DNA from: Chryseosolibacter sp964438975
GTDB taxonomy: Bacteria; Bacteroidota; Bacteroidia; Cytophagales; Cyclobacteriaceae
Reading direction: 5' to 3'
Length of the DNA: 64,000 bases
NCBI GenBank assembly: GCA_964438975.1
Contig: CAYTMU010000005.1
Coordinates: 1-64,000 of the forward strand
Shown here: positions 15,892 through 24,256 of the stretch, piece after piece
How the letters are laid out: every line of letters starts with the position of its first letter
How positions within the stretch are numbered: position 1 is the stretch's first letter
The notes under the pieces: generated by a model
The model's database searches: none
Told to the model about the DNA's origin: nothing
What the model saw: only the letters and a program-made list of their open reading frames with translations
Translations under genes and position numbers: made by a program

Positions 15892-17289
15892 ATGGAACCA
15901 AAAAAGAAAGCGATCAACAGGAGAGATTTTATCCGGTCAAGCACCAAAGGCGCTGTCGCCGGAGGCCTTATGATGAGCAGCTTCCCCACCATTGTCCCTG
16001 CTTCTGTCTTCGGCAAGAACGCTCCGAGCAACAGGATCAACGTTGCTGCCATCGGCACGGGAAGAATCTCGCGCTCGCATGATATGCCCAATGTCTGGAA
16101 GTTCGATCACGCACGCATTGTCGCTGTAGCCGACCTCGACACCAAACGCCTGGCTGATGCGAAGAAACTGGTGAATGATTACTACTCCAAGAAAGAAGGT
16201 AAGGCCTACAATGGAGTAACTGCTTACGAAGACTATCGCGATGCGTTGCAAAACAAGGATATCGACGCAGTTATCATCAGCACGCCAGACCATTGGCATT
16301 CCCTGATGGCGATCCAGGCCGTTGAAGCCGGCAAGGATATATATATGCAGAAGCCCGCTTCCCTCACAATCAGTGAAGGCAGGGCTGTCAGTAATGCAGT
16401 GCATCGGACAGGTCGTATTTTGCAGATCGGCAGTCAGCAACGCAGTTCAGCGCAATTCCGGTATGCCGCCGAACTCGTTCGCAACGGGCGGATCGGCGAC
16501 CTGCACACGGTCGAAGTCGGCTTGCCCGGTGACCCGGGTGGAGACGAAGAACCGGAGATGCCGATCCCTTCCAATCTGAACTACGAAATGTGGCTCGGCT
16601 CGACGCCATACGTCTACTACACTGAAAAACGCGTCCACCCCCAGGCCGACTATGGACGTCCGGGATGGCTACGTTGCGAACAATTCGGAGCGGGTATGAT
16701 CACGGGGTGGGGGTCACATCACATTGACTGTGCGCATTGGGCGATGGGTATGGAATACTCAGGCCCTGTTGAAGTATCTGGCTCCGCGGAGTTCCCGAAA
16801 TCCGGCTTGTGGAACGTTCATGGGAAATTCCGGACCGAAGGTGTCTATGCGAACGGTGTAAAGATGATCGTGTCGAACGACCTTCCCAACGGAATAAAAT
16901 ACATCGGATCGAAGGGTTGGATCTTTGTGACGCGGGGTAATTACTCGGTAACGGCCAGTGACCCGGTGTCTGCATCTGCCGACGATCGCCCGCTCCGTGC
17001 GAGTGATCCCAAGATCATCACATCGAAGATCGGACCTGACGAAATTCATTTGTACGAGAGCCGTGATCACCATGGCAACTGGCTGGACTGCGTCAAGTCG
17101 CGCAAAGAACCAATCGCACCGATCGAGATCGGGCACCGCTCCTGCTCAACGTGTCTCATTCACCACATCGTCATGAAGCTCGGTCGCCCTGTGAAGTGGG
17201 ATCCTATACGAGAACGCTTCATCAACGACGACGAGGCGAACAGCATGCTGTCGAGACCGCAGCGATGGCCCTATATCATCGAGGCCTGA
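15892..17289 (+). CDS. Tat-exported Gfo/Idh/MocA-family oxidoreductase
   Basis: This NAD(P)-dependent oxidoreductase of about 465 residues probably acts on a sugar or glycoside in the periplasm. A twin-arginine signal (INRRDFIRSSTKGAVAGG) is followed by the Rossmann domain (VAAIGTGRISRSHD, VAVADLD, DAVIISTPDHWHSLMAIQA) and the family segment normally read EKP, here MQKPASLTISEG. The Lys is kept while Glu is Gln. The C-terminal part carries GAGMITGWGSHHIDCAHWAMG. An ATG at 15865 overlaps the lacI stop by 17 bases. I prefer the ATG at 15892, 10 bases after that stop, because the Tat motif then sits at the usual distance. The stop TGA overlaps the next ATG (TGATG), showing translational coupling. 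Confidence 0.88.
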   Translation: MEPKKKAINRRDFIRSSTKGAVAGGLMMSSFPTIVPASVFGKNAPSNRINVAAIGTGRISRSHDMPNVWKFDHARIVAVADLDTKRLADAKKLVNDYYSKKEGKAYNGVTAYEDYRDALQNKDIDAVIISTPDHWHSLMAIQAVEAGKDIYMQKPASLTISEGRAVSNAVHRTGRILQIGSQQRSSAQFRYAAELVRNGRIGDLHTVEVGLPGDPGGDEEPEMPIPSNLNYEMWLGSTPYVYYTEKRVHPQADYGRPGWLRCEQFGAGMITGWGSHHIDCAHWAMGMEYSGPVEVSGSAEFPKSGLWNVHGKFRTEGVYANGVKMIVSNDLPNGIKYIGSKGWIFVTRGNYSVTASDPVSASADDRPLRASDPKIITSKIGPDEIHLYESRDHHGNWLDCVKSRKEPIAPIEIGHRSCSTCLIHHIVMKLGRPVKWDPIRERFINDDEANSMLSRPQRWPYIIEA

Positions 17290-18521
17290 TGACACGTTTT
17301 TTCCAACTACTTCTGCTGTTGCTCGTGACGTCTTTAACCGGCGCCGCACAGAAGCTCGCGACGCTTAACGTCGTGACCGACAAATCCTCCAGCGGACTGG
17401 CAATTCCCGCTTCAGTCAGCCTCGATGCCATTACGCATCTGCCCGACTCATCGATCGAACTGATACAGATCCAGGGGCCGCGCCATATTCCCGTGCCGTT
17501 CCAGATCGATCGCAGTCAACGCGACCGTCGTCTCACTTGGTTGGTTCCGGATCAGAAGAACCCACGCTATGAATTGGTCGTGCGAGCGACCCACGCGCAG
17601 TCGTCACCACAGATCCGTGCAACAAACCAGGATGGGACATTGACGCTTTCTGACGGCACTCAAAATCTGCTGCGCTACCAGTTAGAAACACTGATGCCTC
17701 CGCCAGGCATTAACGAGGTTTTCAAACGCAGTGGCTTTATCCATCCGATCTGGTCGCCGAAAGGTCGTGTGTTGACGAGAATACAACCGCCGGACCACTA
17801 CCATCACTACGGTCTGTGGAACCCCTGGACGCATGTGTTGTTCGAGGGGGACACCGTCGACTTCTGGAATCTCAACGCCCGTCAGGGTACCGTGCGATTT
17901 GAGAACCTTCTTTCCGTTGTAACAGGCAACGTCTTCGGCGAGTACGCAGCCGTCCACGATCACATCGCGTTCAACGAGGGTCGCGAGAGAGTTGCCATTC
18001 GGGAAATCCAAACTGTACGGCTATACGCGCAACCAGGTCAGGACTACTATATCGCCGACATAACGATCAGCATGAACTGCCCGGAGGCACCTGCGCGCCT
18101 TCTGGAGTATCGATACGGCGGACTCGGCTGGCGAGCGACTGAGCAGTGGACGAAAGAGAACAGCCGTGTACTCACGTCAGAAGGAAAAACCCGAAAGGAA
18201 GCCGATGGATCGACAGCCCGCTGGGTTATCGTCGAGGGGACAGTAGATGGCACAAATGCTGGCATCCTGATGATGTCGCACCCTGGCAACTACAATCATC
18301 CGGAGCCTCTGCGTATATGGCCTGAAAACTCAAACCGGAATCGCGGCGACATGTTCGCCAACTTCTCCCCAACGAAAAACATGGATTGGCCTCTTGAGAT
18401 AGGAAAAAACTATGTTTTGAGATACCGGTTGATAGTCTTCGACGGCGACTTCACCCGGGAAAGGGCTGAAGTGGCGTGGCGCAATTTCTCGTCGCCGCCG
18501 CTCGTGAAGATCGCTAAATAA
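17289..18521 (+). CDS. Secreted DUF6807 (PmoA-like) protein
   Basis: This 410-residue exported protein has a signal peptide of about 21 residues (MTRFFQLLLLLLVTSLTGAA). The main domain (about 110-405) contains HIPVPFQID, a histidine-rich segment PPDHYHHYGLWNPWTHVLFE, and FANFSPTKNMDW. This fits the family DUF6807, often annotated methane oxygenase PmoA, although no monooxygenase activity is shown. The catalytic role is unknown. The family is commonly found beside Gfo/Idh/MocA oxidoreductases and sugar genes, as here. An upstream in-frame ATG at 17151 lies inside the previous gene and gives no signal peptide. The ATG at 17289 overlaps the preceding stop and is preferred. A possible terminator follows at 18534-18570. 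Confidence 0.8.
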   Translation: MTRFFQLLLLLLVTSLTGAAQKLATLNVVTDKSSSGLAIPASVSLDAITHLPDSSIELIQIQGPRHIPVPFQIDRSQRDRRLTWLVPDQKNPRYELVVRATHAQSSPQIRATNQDGTLTLSDGTQNLLRYQLETLMPPPGINEVFKRSGFIHPIWSPKGRVLTRIQPPDHYHHYGLWNPWTHVLFEGDTVDFWNLNARQGTVRFENLLSVVTGNVFGEYAAVHDHIAFNEGRERVAIREIQTVRLYAQPGQDYYIADITISMNCPEAPARLLEYRYGGLGWRATEQWTKENSRVLTSEGKTRKEADGSTARWVIVEGTVDGTNAGILMMSHPGNYNHPEPLRIWPENSNRNRGDMFANFSPTKNMDWPLEIGKNYVLRYRLIVFDGDFTRERAEVAWRNFSSPPLVKIAK

Positions 18522-18533
18522 AAATGTACCTTC

Positions 18534-18580
18534 CCACCAGGTTACGGCCAGCCTCGTCCGTGCCTGGTGGTGTTTATTTA
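18534..18580 (+). terminator. Possible terminator after the DUF6807 gene
   Basis: The stem CCACCAGG / CCTGGTGG (18534-18541 and 18563-18570) has a 21-base loop and is followed by TGTTTATTTAT. The loop is long and the T-run is interrupted, so this may be a partial terminator that lets some transcription reach the ThuA gene. Confidence 0.45.
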
Positions 18581-18600
18581 TCAATTCCCTTGTACCTATT

Positions 18601-19461
18601 ATGAAATCTCATCCAATGAATAACTTCTTTCGAACAACCCTGATACTGCTACTCCTCTGTTCTTTCTCCCTCGCCGCAAGTGCGCAGAAACCGGCAAAAG
18701 TTTCCTGGAAGAAAGTCAAGGTGCTCGTGTACACGAAAAATGGAAAGGGATATGTCCACGACAATATCCCGAGCGCTGTTGAGATGATCAGAAAGCTCGC
18801 AACCGAAAAGGGGTTTCACGTCGATGTTTCCGACGATGCCTCGGTATTCACGGAAGACAATCTGAAGCAGTACACATTCCTTCTTTTCCCGAGCACAAAC
18901 AATGACGTCTTCGATACCGATGCACAGCGCGTCGCATTCCGAAGGTATATTCAAGCCGGGGGAGGATTTGTCGGTCTGCACTCCGTCATTGGCACAGAAC
19001 GCAACTGGCGCTGGTTCAAGATGCTGCTCGGCGGAAAATTTGTCTGGCATCCAAAGTTCCAGCCACTCGAGATCAAGGTCCTCGACAAAGCCCATCCATC
19101 AGTTGCGGGAGTGCCTTCCTTGTGGAAGAAAGAAGATGAAACCTACTTCATGAACGAGTTGTACCCGGGGATCAATGTGGTCATGGCGCATGACCTTTCT
19201 GCGATGACCCCGAATGAGAAAGATGCCGCCAGAATAAAGGAGCTCGCCAATGACTTCGGCGACTACTACCCTGCAGTATGGCATCATCGCTTCGACGGCG
19301 GAACCACCTGGATCACGACATTGGGCCATAATAAGAAAGACTGTCAGGATCCCGTGTATATCAACCACATCCTTCAGGGGATGGCATATGTCGCGAGCCA
19401 GACGGGGAAGATCGACTACTCAAAAGCGTACGCGACCGATCGGGACTCGCCTATGCCGTAA
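18601..19461 (+). CDS. Secreted ThuA-domain protein
   Basis: This 286-residue exported protein has a signal peptide (about 1-28, cleavage after AASAQ) and a ThuA domain of class I glutamine-amidotransferase-like fold (about 35-275, with VLVYTKNGKGYVHDNIPSAV, LLFPSTNNDVF, GGGFVGLHSV, ETYFMNELYPG, WITTLGHNKKD). In Sinorhizobium ThuA works with an oxidoreductase on trehalose and related disaccharides through 3-keto sugars. Here a Gfo/Idh oxidoreductase is encoded just upstream, so a role in keto-sugar processing is a reasonable inference but is unproven. The alternative start at 18616 only shortens the signal peptide. The gene lies between the DUF6807 gene and an MFS permease, all in the same direction. 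Confidence 0.88.
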   Translation: MKSHPMNNFFRTTLILLLLCSFSLAASAQKPAKVSWKKVKVLVYTKNGKGYVHDNIPSAVEMIRKLATEKGFHVDVSDDASVFTEDNLKQYTFLLFPSTNNDVFDTDAQRVAFRRYIQAGGGFVGLHSVIGTERNWRWFKMLLGGKFVWHPKFQPLEIKVLDKAHPSVAGVPSLWKKEDETYFMNELYPGINVVMAHDLSAMTPNEKDAARIKELANDFGDYYPAVWHHRFDGGTTWITTLGHNKKDCQDPVYINHILQGMAYVASQTGKIDYSKAYATDRDSPMP

Positions 19462-19586
19462 ATCCCTGCAGTCTATTGTTCAAACGAAATCCTGCTGTAT
19501 ATTTAAAACTTTGGCGCTTGCGTTCAGCGCAACCCAGAGTTATTGACCGAACCTAAACCGATCTGTTACCCCATTAACAACCAGGC

Positions 19587-20885
19587 ATGGAAATTCCAGG
19601 ACAAAATCTAGACACGAAGACCGGCAGATACCGCTGGACGATCTGTTCGTTGTTGTTTATAGCAACTACCATCAACTACGTAGATCGCCAGATACTTTCC
19701 CTGGTAAAGCCCATACTGGATGACGAGTTGGGTTGGACGAACGAAGAGTTCGGAATTGTGAACGCAGTTTTCCAGGGAGCATATGGATTTGGTCTCTTGT
19801 TCTTCGGATGGTTTGTCGACCGGTACGGATCAAAAGTCGGATACGCAGTGTCAATTGTTGCGTGGAGTCTTGCCGCGATGGGTCACTCAGTCGTCTCGAC
19901 CGTGACCGGGTTCATGGTAGCACGTGCCTCCCTTGGAGTGAGTGAAGGTGGAAACTTCCCTGCGGCCATCAAGGCCACGGCCCAGTGGTTCCCAAAGCGC
20001 GAACGGGCGTACGCTACAACTATATTCAACTCAGGGACTAACGTCGGGGCTATTATCGCGCCTGCACTTGTACCGTGGATCGCATATACATGGGGTTGGC
20101 AGATGGCTTTCATCGCCGCGGGCGTCGCGGGCCTGTTGTGGTTGCTTCTGTGGATTCCGCTTTATAGTACTCCCCGGGAGTCCAAGCGGTTGAAGCCCGC
20201 AGAGCTTGCACTCATAGAGAGCGATCGCGAAGATGAGGCGGAAACGCAAAAAGTGCCGTGGCTGAGCCTCCTTCGCTACCGCCAAACCTGGTCTTTCATT
20301 GTCGCAAAATTTATGACCGATCCTGTATGGTGGTTCTTCCTGATCTGGCTCCCTGACTACTTTAAAAAGACACGGGACCTCGACATCAAAGAAAGCTGGG
20401 TGCACCTTGTCACGATCTATGTCATCGTCACGATCCTGAGTATCTTCGGGGGTTGGGTCATTGGTTATCTCAACAAGCAGGGCTGGAGCATTACGCGCGC
20501 CCGGAAGACCGGTATGTTTGTCTTTGCCCTCTGTGTTATTCCGATCTTCCTCGTCGCACAATTGGGAGAGTGGGGAGCAGTGCTCCTGATCGGCCTGGCA
20601 GGATCCGCTCACCAGGCTTGGTCAGCAAACCTCTACACTACCGTGTCCGACATGTTCCCGAAAAAAGCCGTTGCGTCTGTCATCGGTATCGGTGGCATGG
20701 CCGGTGCTACCGGCGGAATGTTGTTCCCGATCTTCTCCGGAAGATTACTTGATAACTTCACCGCTGCCGGAAATGTGACGGCCGGATACACGGTCCTTTT
20801 CACGATCTGTGCTTTTGCATACATTGGCACATTCGTTTTACATCACTTCCTCGCACCTAAGTTCGAGCGGTTTGAAATGAGATAG
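19587..20885 (+). CDS. MFS transporter, hexuronate/anion-cation symporter type
   Basis: This 432-residue inner-membrane permease has 12 predicted membrane segments. The N-terminal NYVDRQILSLVKPIL, FGWFVDRYGSKVGY, and the ASLGVSEGGNFPAAIKATAQWFPKRERA-type region (split about 108-136) are characteristic of the ACS family (ExuT, galactonate and glucarate carriers). The substrate is therefore probably a sugar acid or an oxidised sugar. That fits a locus in which a periplasmic oxidoreductase would make keto or acid sugars. It lies downstream of the ThuA gene with a 125-base gap, so it may have its own promoter. The three genes before it would supply its substrate. Confidence 0.9.
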   Translation: MEIPGQNLDTKTGRYRWTICSLLFIATTINYVDRQILSLVKPILDDELGWTNEEFGIVNAVFQGAYGFGLLFFGWFVDRYGSKVGYAVSIVAWSLAAMGHSVVSTVTGFMVARASLGVSEGGNFPAAIKATAQWFPKRERAYATTIFNSGTNVGAIIAPALVPWIAYTWGWQMAFIAAGVAGLLWLLLWIPLYSTPRESKRLKPAELALIESDREDEAETQKVPWLSLLRYRQTWSFIVAKFMTDPVWWFFLIWLPDYFKKTRDLDIKESWVHLVTIYVIVTILSIFGGWVIGYLNKQGWSITRARKTGMFVFALCVIPIFLVAQLGEWGAVLLIGLAGSAHQAWSANLYTTVSDMFPKKAVASVIGIGGMAGATGGMLFPIFSGRLLDNFTAAGNVTAGYTVLFTICAFAYIGTFVLHHFLAPKFERFEMR

Positions 20886-20892
20886 TTCCTGG

Positions 20893-20922
20893 TTAAGGTT
20901 CAAAGTTTAAGGTTCAAGGTTT
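20893..20922 (+). repeat. Direct repeat of TTAAGGTTCAARGTTT before purM
   Basis: There are two near-identical tandem copies (TTAAGGTTCAAAGTT and TTAAGGTTCAAGGTT) in the 39-base spacer between the permease and purM, ending 2 bases before the GTG start. This is another instance of the short-word intergenic repeats seen at 7.0-7.9 kb, with different words. Confidence 0.6.
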
Positions 20923-20924
20923 GC

Positions 20925-22091
20925 GTGTCTGATCGTTATAACAAGCGCGGTGTGTCTGCCTCGAAAGAAGATGTTCACCTGGCTATCAGCAAGCTGGACA
21001 AAGGTCTTTTTCCCCAGGCGTTTTGCAAGGTCGTTCCGGATCACCTTGGAAATGATCCTCTCTATTGCACGGTCATGCACGCGGATGGCGCGGGTACCAA
21101 ATCGTCGCTGGCTTACCTCTATTGGAAGGAAACGGGTGACTTATCGGTATGGAAAGGCATCGCGCAGGATGCAGTGGTGATGAACACGGACGACTTGCTA
21201 TGCGTCGGCGCGACAACCAACATCCTGCTCTCCTCTACCATCGGTCGCAACAAGGACAAGATTCCGGGAGAGGTCATCTCCGCAATTATCAACGGCACGG
21301 AGGAGGTTCTCGAAATGCTTCGTCGTCACGGTTTGAACATCATCAGCACGGGGGGTGAGACAGCAGATGTCGGTGACCTCGTCCGTACCATCATCGTCGA
21401 CAGCACGGTGGCTTGCCGTATGAAAAGATCTGATGTGATCGACAATGCGCGCATTCAAGCTGGTGATGTGATCGTCGGACTCGCCTCATTCGGGCAAGCA
21501 ACGTATGAAGATGAGTACAATGGGGGAATGGGCAGCAACGGGCTCACTTCTGCGCGACACGATGTGTTCGCCCACGGTTATGCATCACGTTATCCTGAAA
21601 CGTACAATGACTCCGTCCCTGAGAGCCTGATCTACTCCGGGTCCTACCATCTCTCCGACCGCATCCCGGACGTCGACGTCAATGTCGGTAAGCTCGTGTT
21701 ATCCCCTACCCGCACATATGCGCCGATCATCGTCAAGTTGCTCGAGTCTTTCCGTCATTCCATACACGGTATGGTCCATTGCAGTGGCGGTGCACAAACA
21801 AAGGTGCTTCACTTCATCAACGACCTGCATGTGGTCAAGGATAACATGTTCAGCATCCCACCGTTGTTCAAACTGATCCAACGACAGAGCGGGACCGAGT
21901 GGAAAGAGATGTACAAGGTCTTCAACATGGGCCACCGCATGGAGATCTATGTTCCGGAAAACCTGGCATCGGAGATAATTGCGATTTCAAAGTCCTTTAA
22001 CGTCGACGCGCAAATAATAGGTCGGGTCGAGAAGACCACCGGCCGCAAAGTCACATTGCGCACAGAGGTCGGCGACCTGGAGTATCATTAG
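20925..22091 (+). CDS. purM: AIR synthase (phosphoribosylformylglycinamidine cyclo-ligase), Bacteroidota form
   Basis: This enzyme closes the imidazole ring in purine synthesis, converting FGAM plus ATP to AIR. The 388-residue protein opens with SDRYNKRGVSASKEDVHLAI and carries the HADGAGTKSSLAYLYWK nucleotide-binding loop, AQDAVVMNTDDLLCVGA, STGGETADVGD and the C-terminal MVHCSGGAQTKVL and MGHRMEIYV segments of the PurM fold. It is somewhat longer than the 345-residue enzyme of enterics, as is usual for the Bacteroidota version. The start is GTG at 20925; no in-frame ATG fits the N-terminus. A PurM paralogue with another role cannot be excluded. It lies in no obvious pur operon. Confidence 0.82.
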   Translation: MSDRYNKRGVSASKEDVHLAISKLDKGLFPQAFCKVVPDHLGNDPLYCTVMHADGAGTKSSLAYLYWKETGDLSVWKGIAQDAVVMNTDDLLCVGATTNILLSSTIGRNKDKIPGEVISAIINGTEEVLEMLRRHGLNIISTGGETADVGDLVRTIIVDSTVACRMKRSDVIDNARIQAGDVIVGLASFGQATYEDEYNGGMGSNGLTSARHDVFAHGYASRYPETYNDSVPESLIYSGSYHLSDRIPDVDVNVGKLVLSPTRTYAPIIVKLLESFRHSIHGMVHCSGGAQTKVLHFINDLHVVKDNMFSIPPLFKLIQRQSGTEWKEMYKVFNMGHRMEIYVPENLASEIIAISKSFNVDAQIIGRVEKTTGRKVTLRTEVGDLEYH

Positions 22092-22140
22092 TACATCCGC
22101 TCATTCTTTGTTTTCTTTACCCCGACTAATCCTAAAGGCC

Positions 22141-23991
22141 ATGTACAGGATATGCCCGTGGTTGCTGGTGTTCGCCATCAGCAGTTGCACAATTCCCTCA
22201 TCTAATGAAACATCGATGAAACAGGATCCACACTCATATGCGCTGCCAGACCAGGCCCGTGTTAATCACCTCTCGTGGAAGGCACTGGTCGACTTCGATT
22301 CGCGGACCATTGAAGCCACCGCCACATGGAAGATCGAAAGCGCCGGCGCGGACAGCATTCGCCTGGATACCAAAGACCTCAATATCAAATCTGTCTCAGC
22401 CAACGGCAGTGATCCTGTGGACTACCGCCTTGGCCGCCGGGACCCCATCCTCGGTGAAGAATTGATCATACCTATTGATAAGAGCACGCGCACGATCAGC
22501 ATCCAGTATGCAACCGCAACAGGCGCCGAGGCGTTGCAGTGGTTAACACCGCAACAGACGGCGGGGAAGGATAAACCATTCCTGTTCACACAATCGCAGG
22601 CTATTCTGGCCCGGAGCTGGGTTCCCTGTCAGGACACACCCGGTGTTCGCTTCACTTACGATGCCAACGTCACAGTTCCCGCGGATTTACTGGCGTTGAT
22701 GAGCGCATCTAACCCACGGGAAAAGAATCCTACCGGTGAATATTACTTTGAAATGAAACAGCCTGTCTCTTCATACCTGCTCGCCCTGGCGGTGGGTGAT
22801 ATCACCTTCGAGGCGATCAGCGACCGCAGCGGCGTGTACGCAGAGCCGGGTATGATTCAAAAGGCAGCGTGGGAGTTTGCAGATCTCGAAAAGATGATCC
22901 AGGCAGCCGAGGGTCTTTACGGACCTTACCAATGGGATCGCTATGATGTGCTGGTTCTTCCTCCGAGTTTCCCGTTCGGGGGAATGGAGAATCCTCGGCT
23001 GACGTTCGCGACACCAACGATCCTGGCCGGGGACAGGTCACTGACGTCACTGATCGCCCATGAGTTGGCTCACAGCTGGTCCGGGAACCTTGTCACTAAT
23101 GCCACCTGGAACGATTTCTGGCTTAACGAAGGATTTACAGTATACTTCGAAACCAGGATCATGGAGGCGTTGTATGGAAAAGATTACGGCGAGATGCTCG
23201 CCTCTCTCAACCTCCAGGAACTACACGACGAGATCGCGTTGCTTCGTGAAAGAGGTCAATCTGCCGACACTCGGCTGAAACTAGACCTGGATGGCCGAAA
23301 TCCCGACGACGGAGTCACCAGTATTGCGTACAATAAAGGCTACTTCTTCCTCCGTTCTATCGAGGAGCAGCACGGCCGCCGCGAATTCGACGCGTTTCTG
23401 AAGGACTATTTCAGAGATCACGCGTTCGGTACGACGAATACCGATGCCTTTCAAGACTATATCGCGAAATACTATCGCACCAAATTCCACATTAGTCTGG
23501 ACCCTGAGTTGTTCAATCAATGGATCTTTGGCGAGGGGCTACCCGAAAGCGTTCCGGCACCCAACTCACAGCGTTTTCAAAAGGTCGACCTGCTACTGAC
23601 TACATGGGGATCGGAGAAAAAGCTCGATCCGGAGCAGTCGAAGGACTGGAGTTCGCACGAGTGGCTTCATTTCCTTCGCAACCTTCCCCCGGAACTTACG
23701 TCACGCCAAATGGAGCAACTTGACAAGTTCGGAGAGTTCACCGCCTCGGGGAACGCAGAAGTGCTGACTGCCTGGGGTGTGATCGCCATTCGGAATAATT
23801 ATTTAAAAATGAAGCCGGTGATTGAAGATTTTCTGATCAATACGGGGCGCCGAAAATTTTTGGTTCCTCTCTACAGCGAGATGATGCGAACCGGGGAAGG
23901 AAGAAGGTGGGCCCGCGAGGTGTATGAAAAAGCCCGTCCGAATTATCACTTTGTGGCAAGCAACACCCTTGACAATCTGATCACGCCCTGA
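22141..23991 (+). CDS. M1-family zinc aminopeptidase, lipoprotein (LTA4 hydrolase-like)
   Basis: This 616-residue aminopeptidase is anchored in the envelope by a lipid on Cys16 (lipobox ISSC). All catalytic elements are present: GGMEN substrate motif at 280-284, and zinc site HELAH (307-311) with the third ligand Glu330 in NEGFTVYFE, 18 residues on. A C-terminal helical domain (about 470-616) resembles that of leukotriene A4 hydrolase-type enzymes. It probably trims peptides in the periplasm. An upstream TTG at 22108 is in frame, but the ATG at 22141 gives a proper lipoprotein signal and is chosen. The stop codon lies inside the first arm of a palindromic element. Confidence 0.93.
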   Translation: MYRICPWLLVFAISSCTIPSSNETSMKQDPHSYALPDQARVNHLSWKALVDFDSRTIEATATWKIESAGADSIRLDTKDLNIKSVSANGSDPVDYRLGRRDPILGEELIIPIDKSTRTISIQYATATGAEALQWLTPQQTAGKDKPFLFTQSQAILARSWVPCQDTPGVRFTYDANVTVPADLLALMSASNPREKNPTGEYYFEMKQPVSSYLLALAVGDITFEAISDRSGVYAEPGMIQKAAWEFADLEKMIQAAEGLYGPYQWDRYDVLVLPPSFPFGGMENPRLTFATPTILAGDRSLTSLIAHELAHSWSGNLVTNATWNDFWLNEGFTVYFETRIMEALYGKDYGEMLASLNLQELHDEIALLRERGQSADTRLKLDLDGRNPDDGVTSIAYNKGYFFLRSIEEQHGRREFDAFLKDYFRDHAFGTTNTDAFQDYIAKYYRTKFHISLDPELFNQWIFGEGLPESVPAPNSQRFQKVDLLLTTWGSEKKLDPEQSKDWSSHEWLHFLRNLPPELTSRQMEQLDKFGEFTASGNAEVLTAWGVIAIRNNYLKMKPVIEDFLINTGRRKFLVPLYSEMMRTGEGRRWAREVYEKARPNYHFVASNTLDNLITP

Positions 23992-24105
23992 AGGGTGGTC
24001 CAATAAAAATACAGCGTTGTTTTATATTCGACCCCTTCAGGGTCGGCATACGTTCCTTTTCCGTTACCACGGGTAGGGCCTCCTCCGTCGGCCTACCCGT
24101 GGTAA
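23986..24105. repeat. Composite palindromic intergenic element
   Basis: Three hairpin-forming parts follow each other. CCCTGAAGGGTGGTC (23986-24000) is complementary to GACCCCTTCAGGG (24030-24042), with a 29-base AT-rich spacer. The latter is itself a small hairpin. Then TTACCACGGGTAGG (24064-24077) pairs perfectly over 14 bp with 24092-24105. The first arm includes the stop codon of the aminopeptidase gene. The architecture is that of REP-like mobile palindromes. It may also act as transcription terminator. Confidence 0.6.
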
Positions 24106-24256
24106 GGTGTTGCCCTTCCTACCGGACCGAGCCAGTAGATGGTTGGTGCGGCGGCACGGGATTTGTAACGACATGTCCACCGGTTGACAGAATTTTCTCC
24201 GGTCGATGCAACGCAGACGATGCAAACAGTGTCTAAGAAGCATATCGACAGATATT

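Noticed and set aside
17151..17288. N-terminal extension of the DUF6807 protein
   Set aside because: It overlaps the oxidoreductase gene in another frame. The ATG at 17289 gives a signal peptide and overlaps the previous stop.
18601..18615. Whether the ThuA protein starts at 18616 rather than 18601
   Set aside because: Both give a signal peptide. The first ATG was kept; the choice does not change the mature protein.
20031..20612. Open frame of 193 codons antisense to the MFS gene
   Set aside because: It is a shadow of the membrane protein. The composition is unlike a real protein and it has no motif.
22108..22140. TTG start of the M1 lipoprotein
   Set aside because: The ATG at 22141 yields a normal lipoprotein signal; the longer form places extra residues before it.
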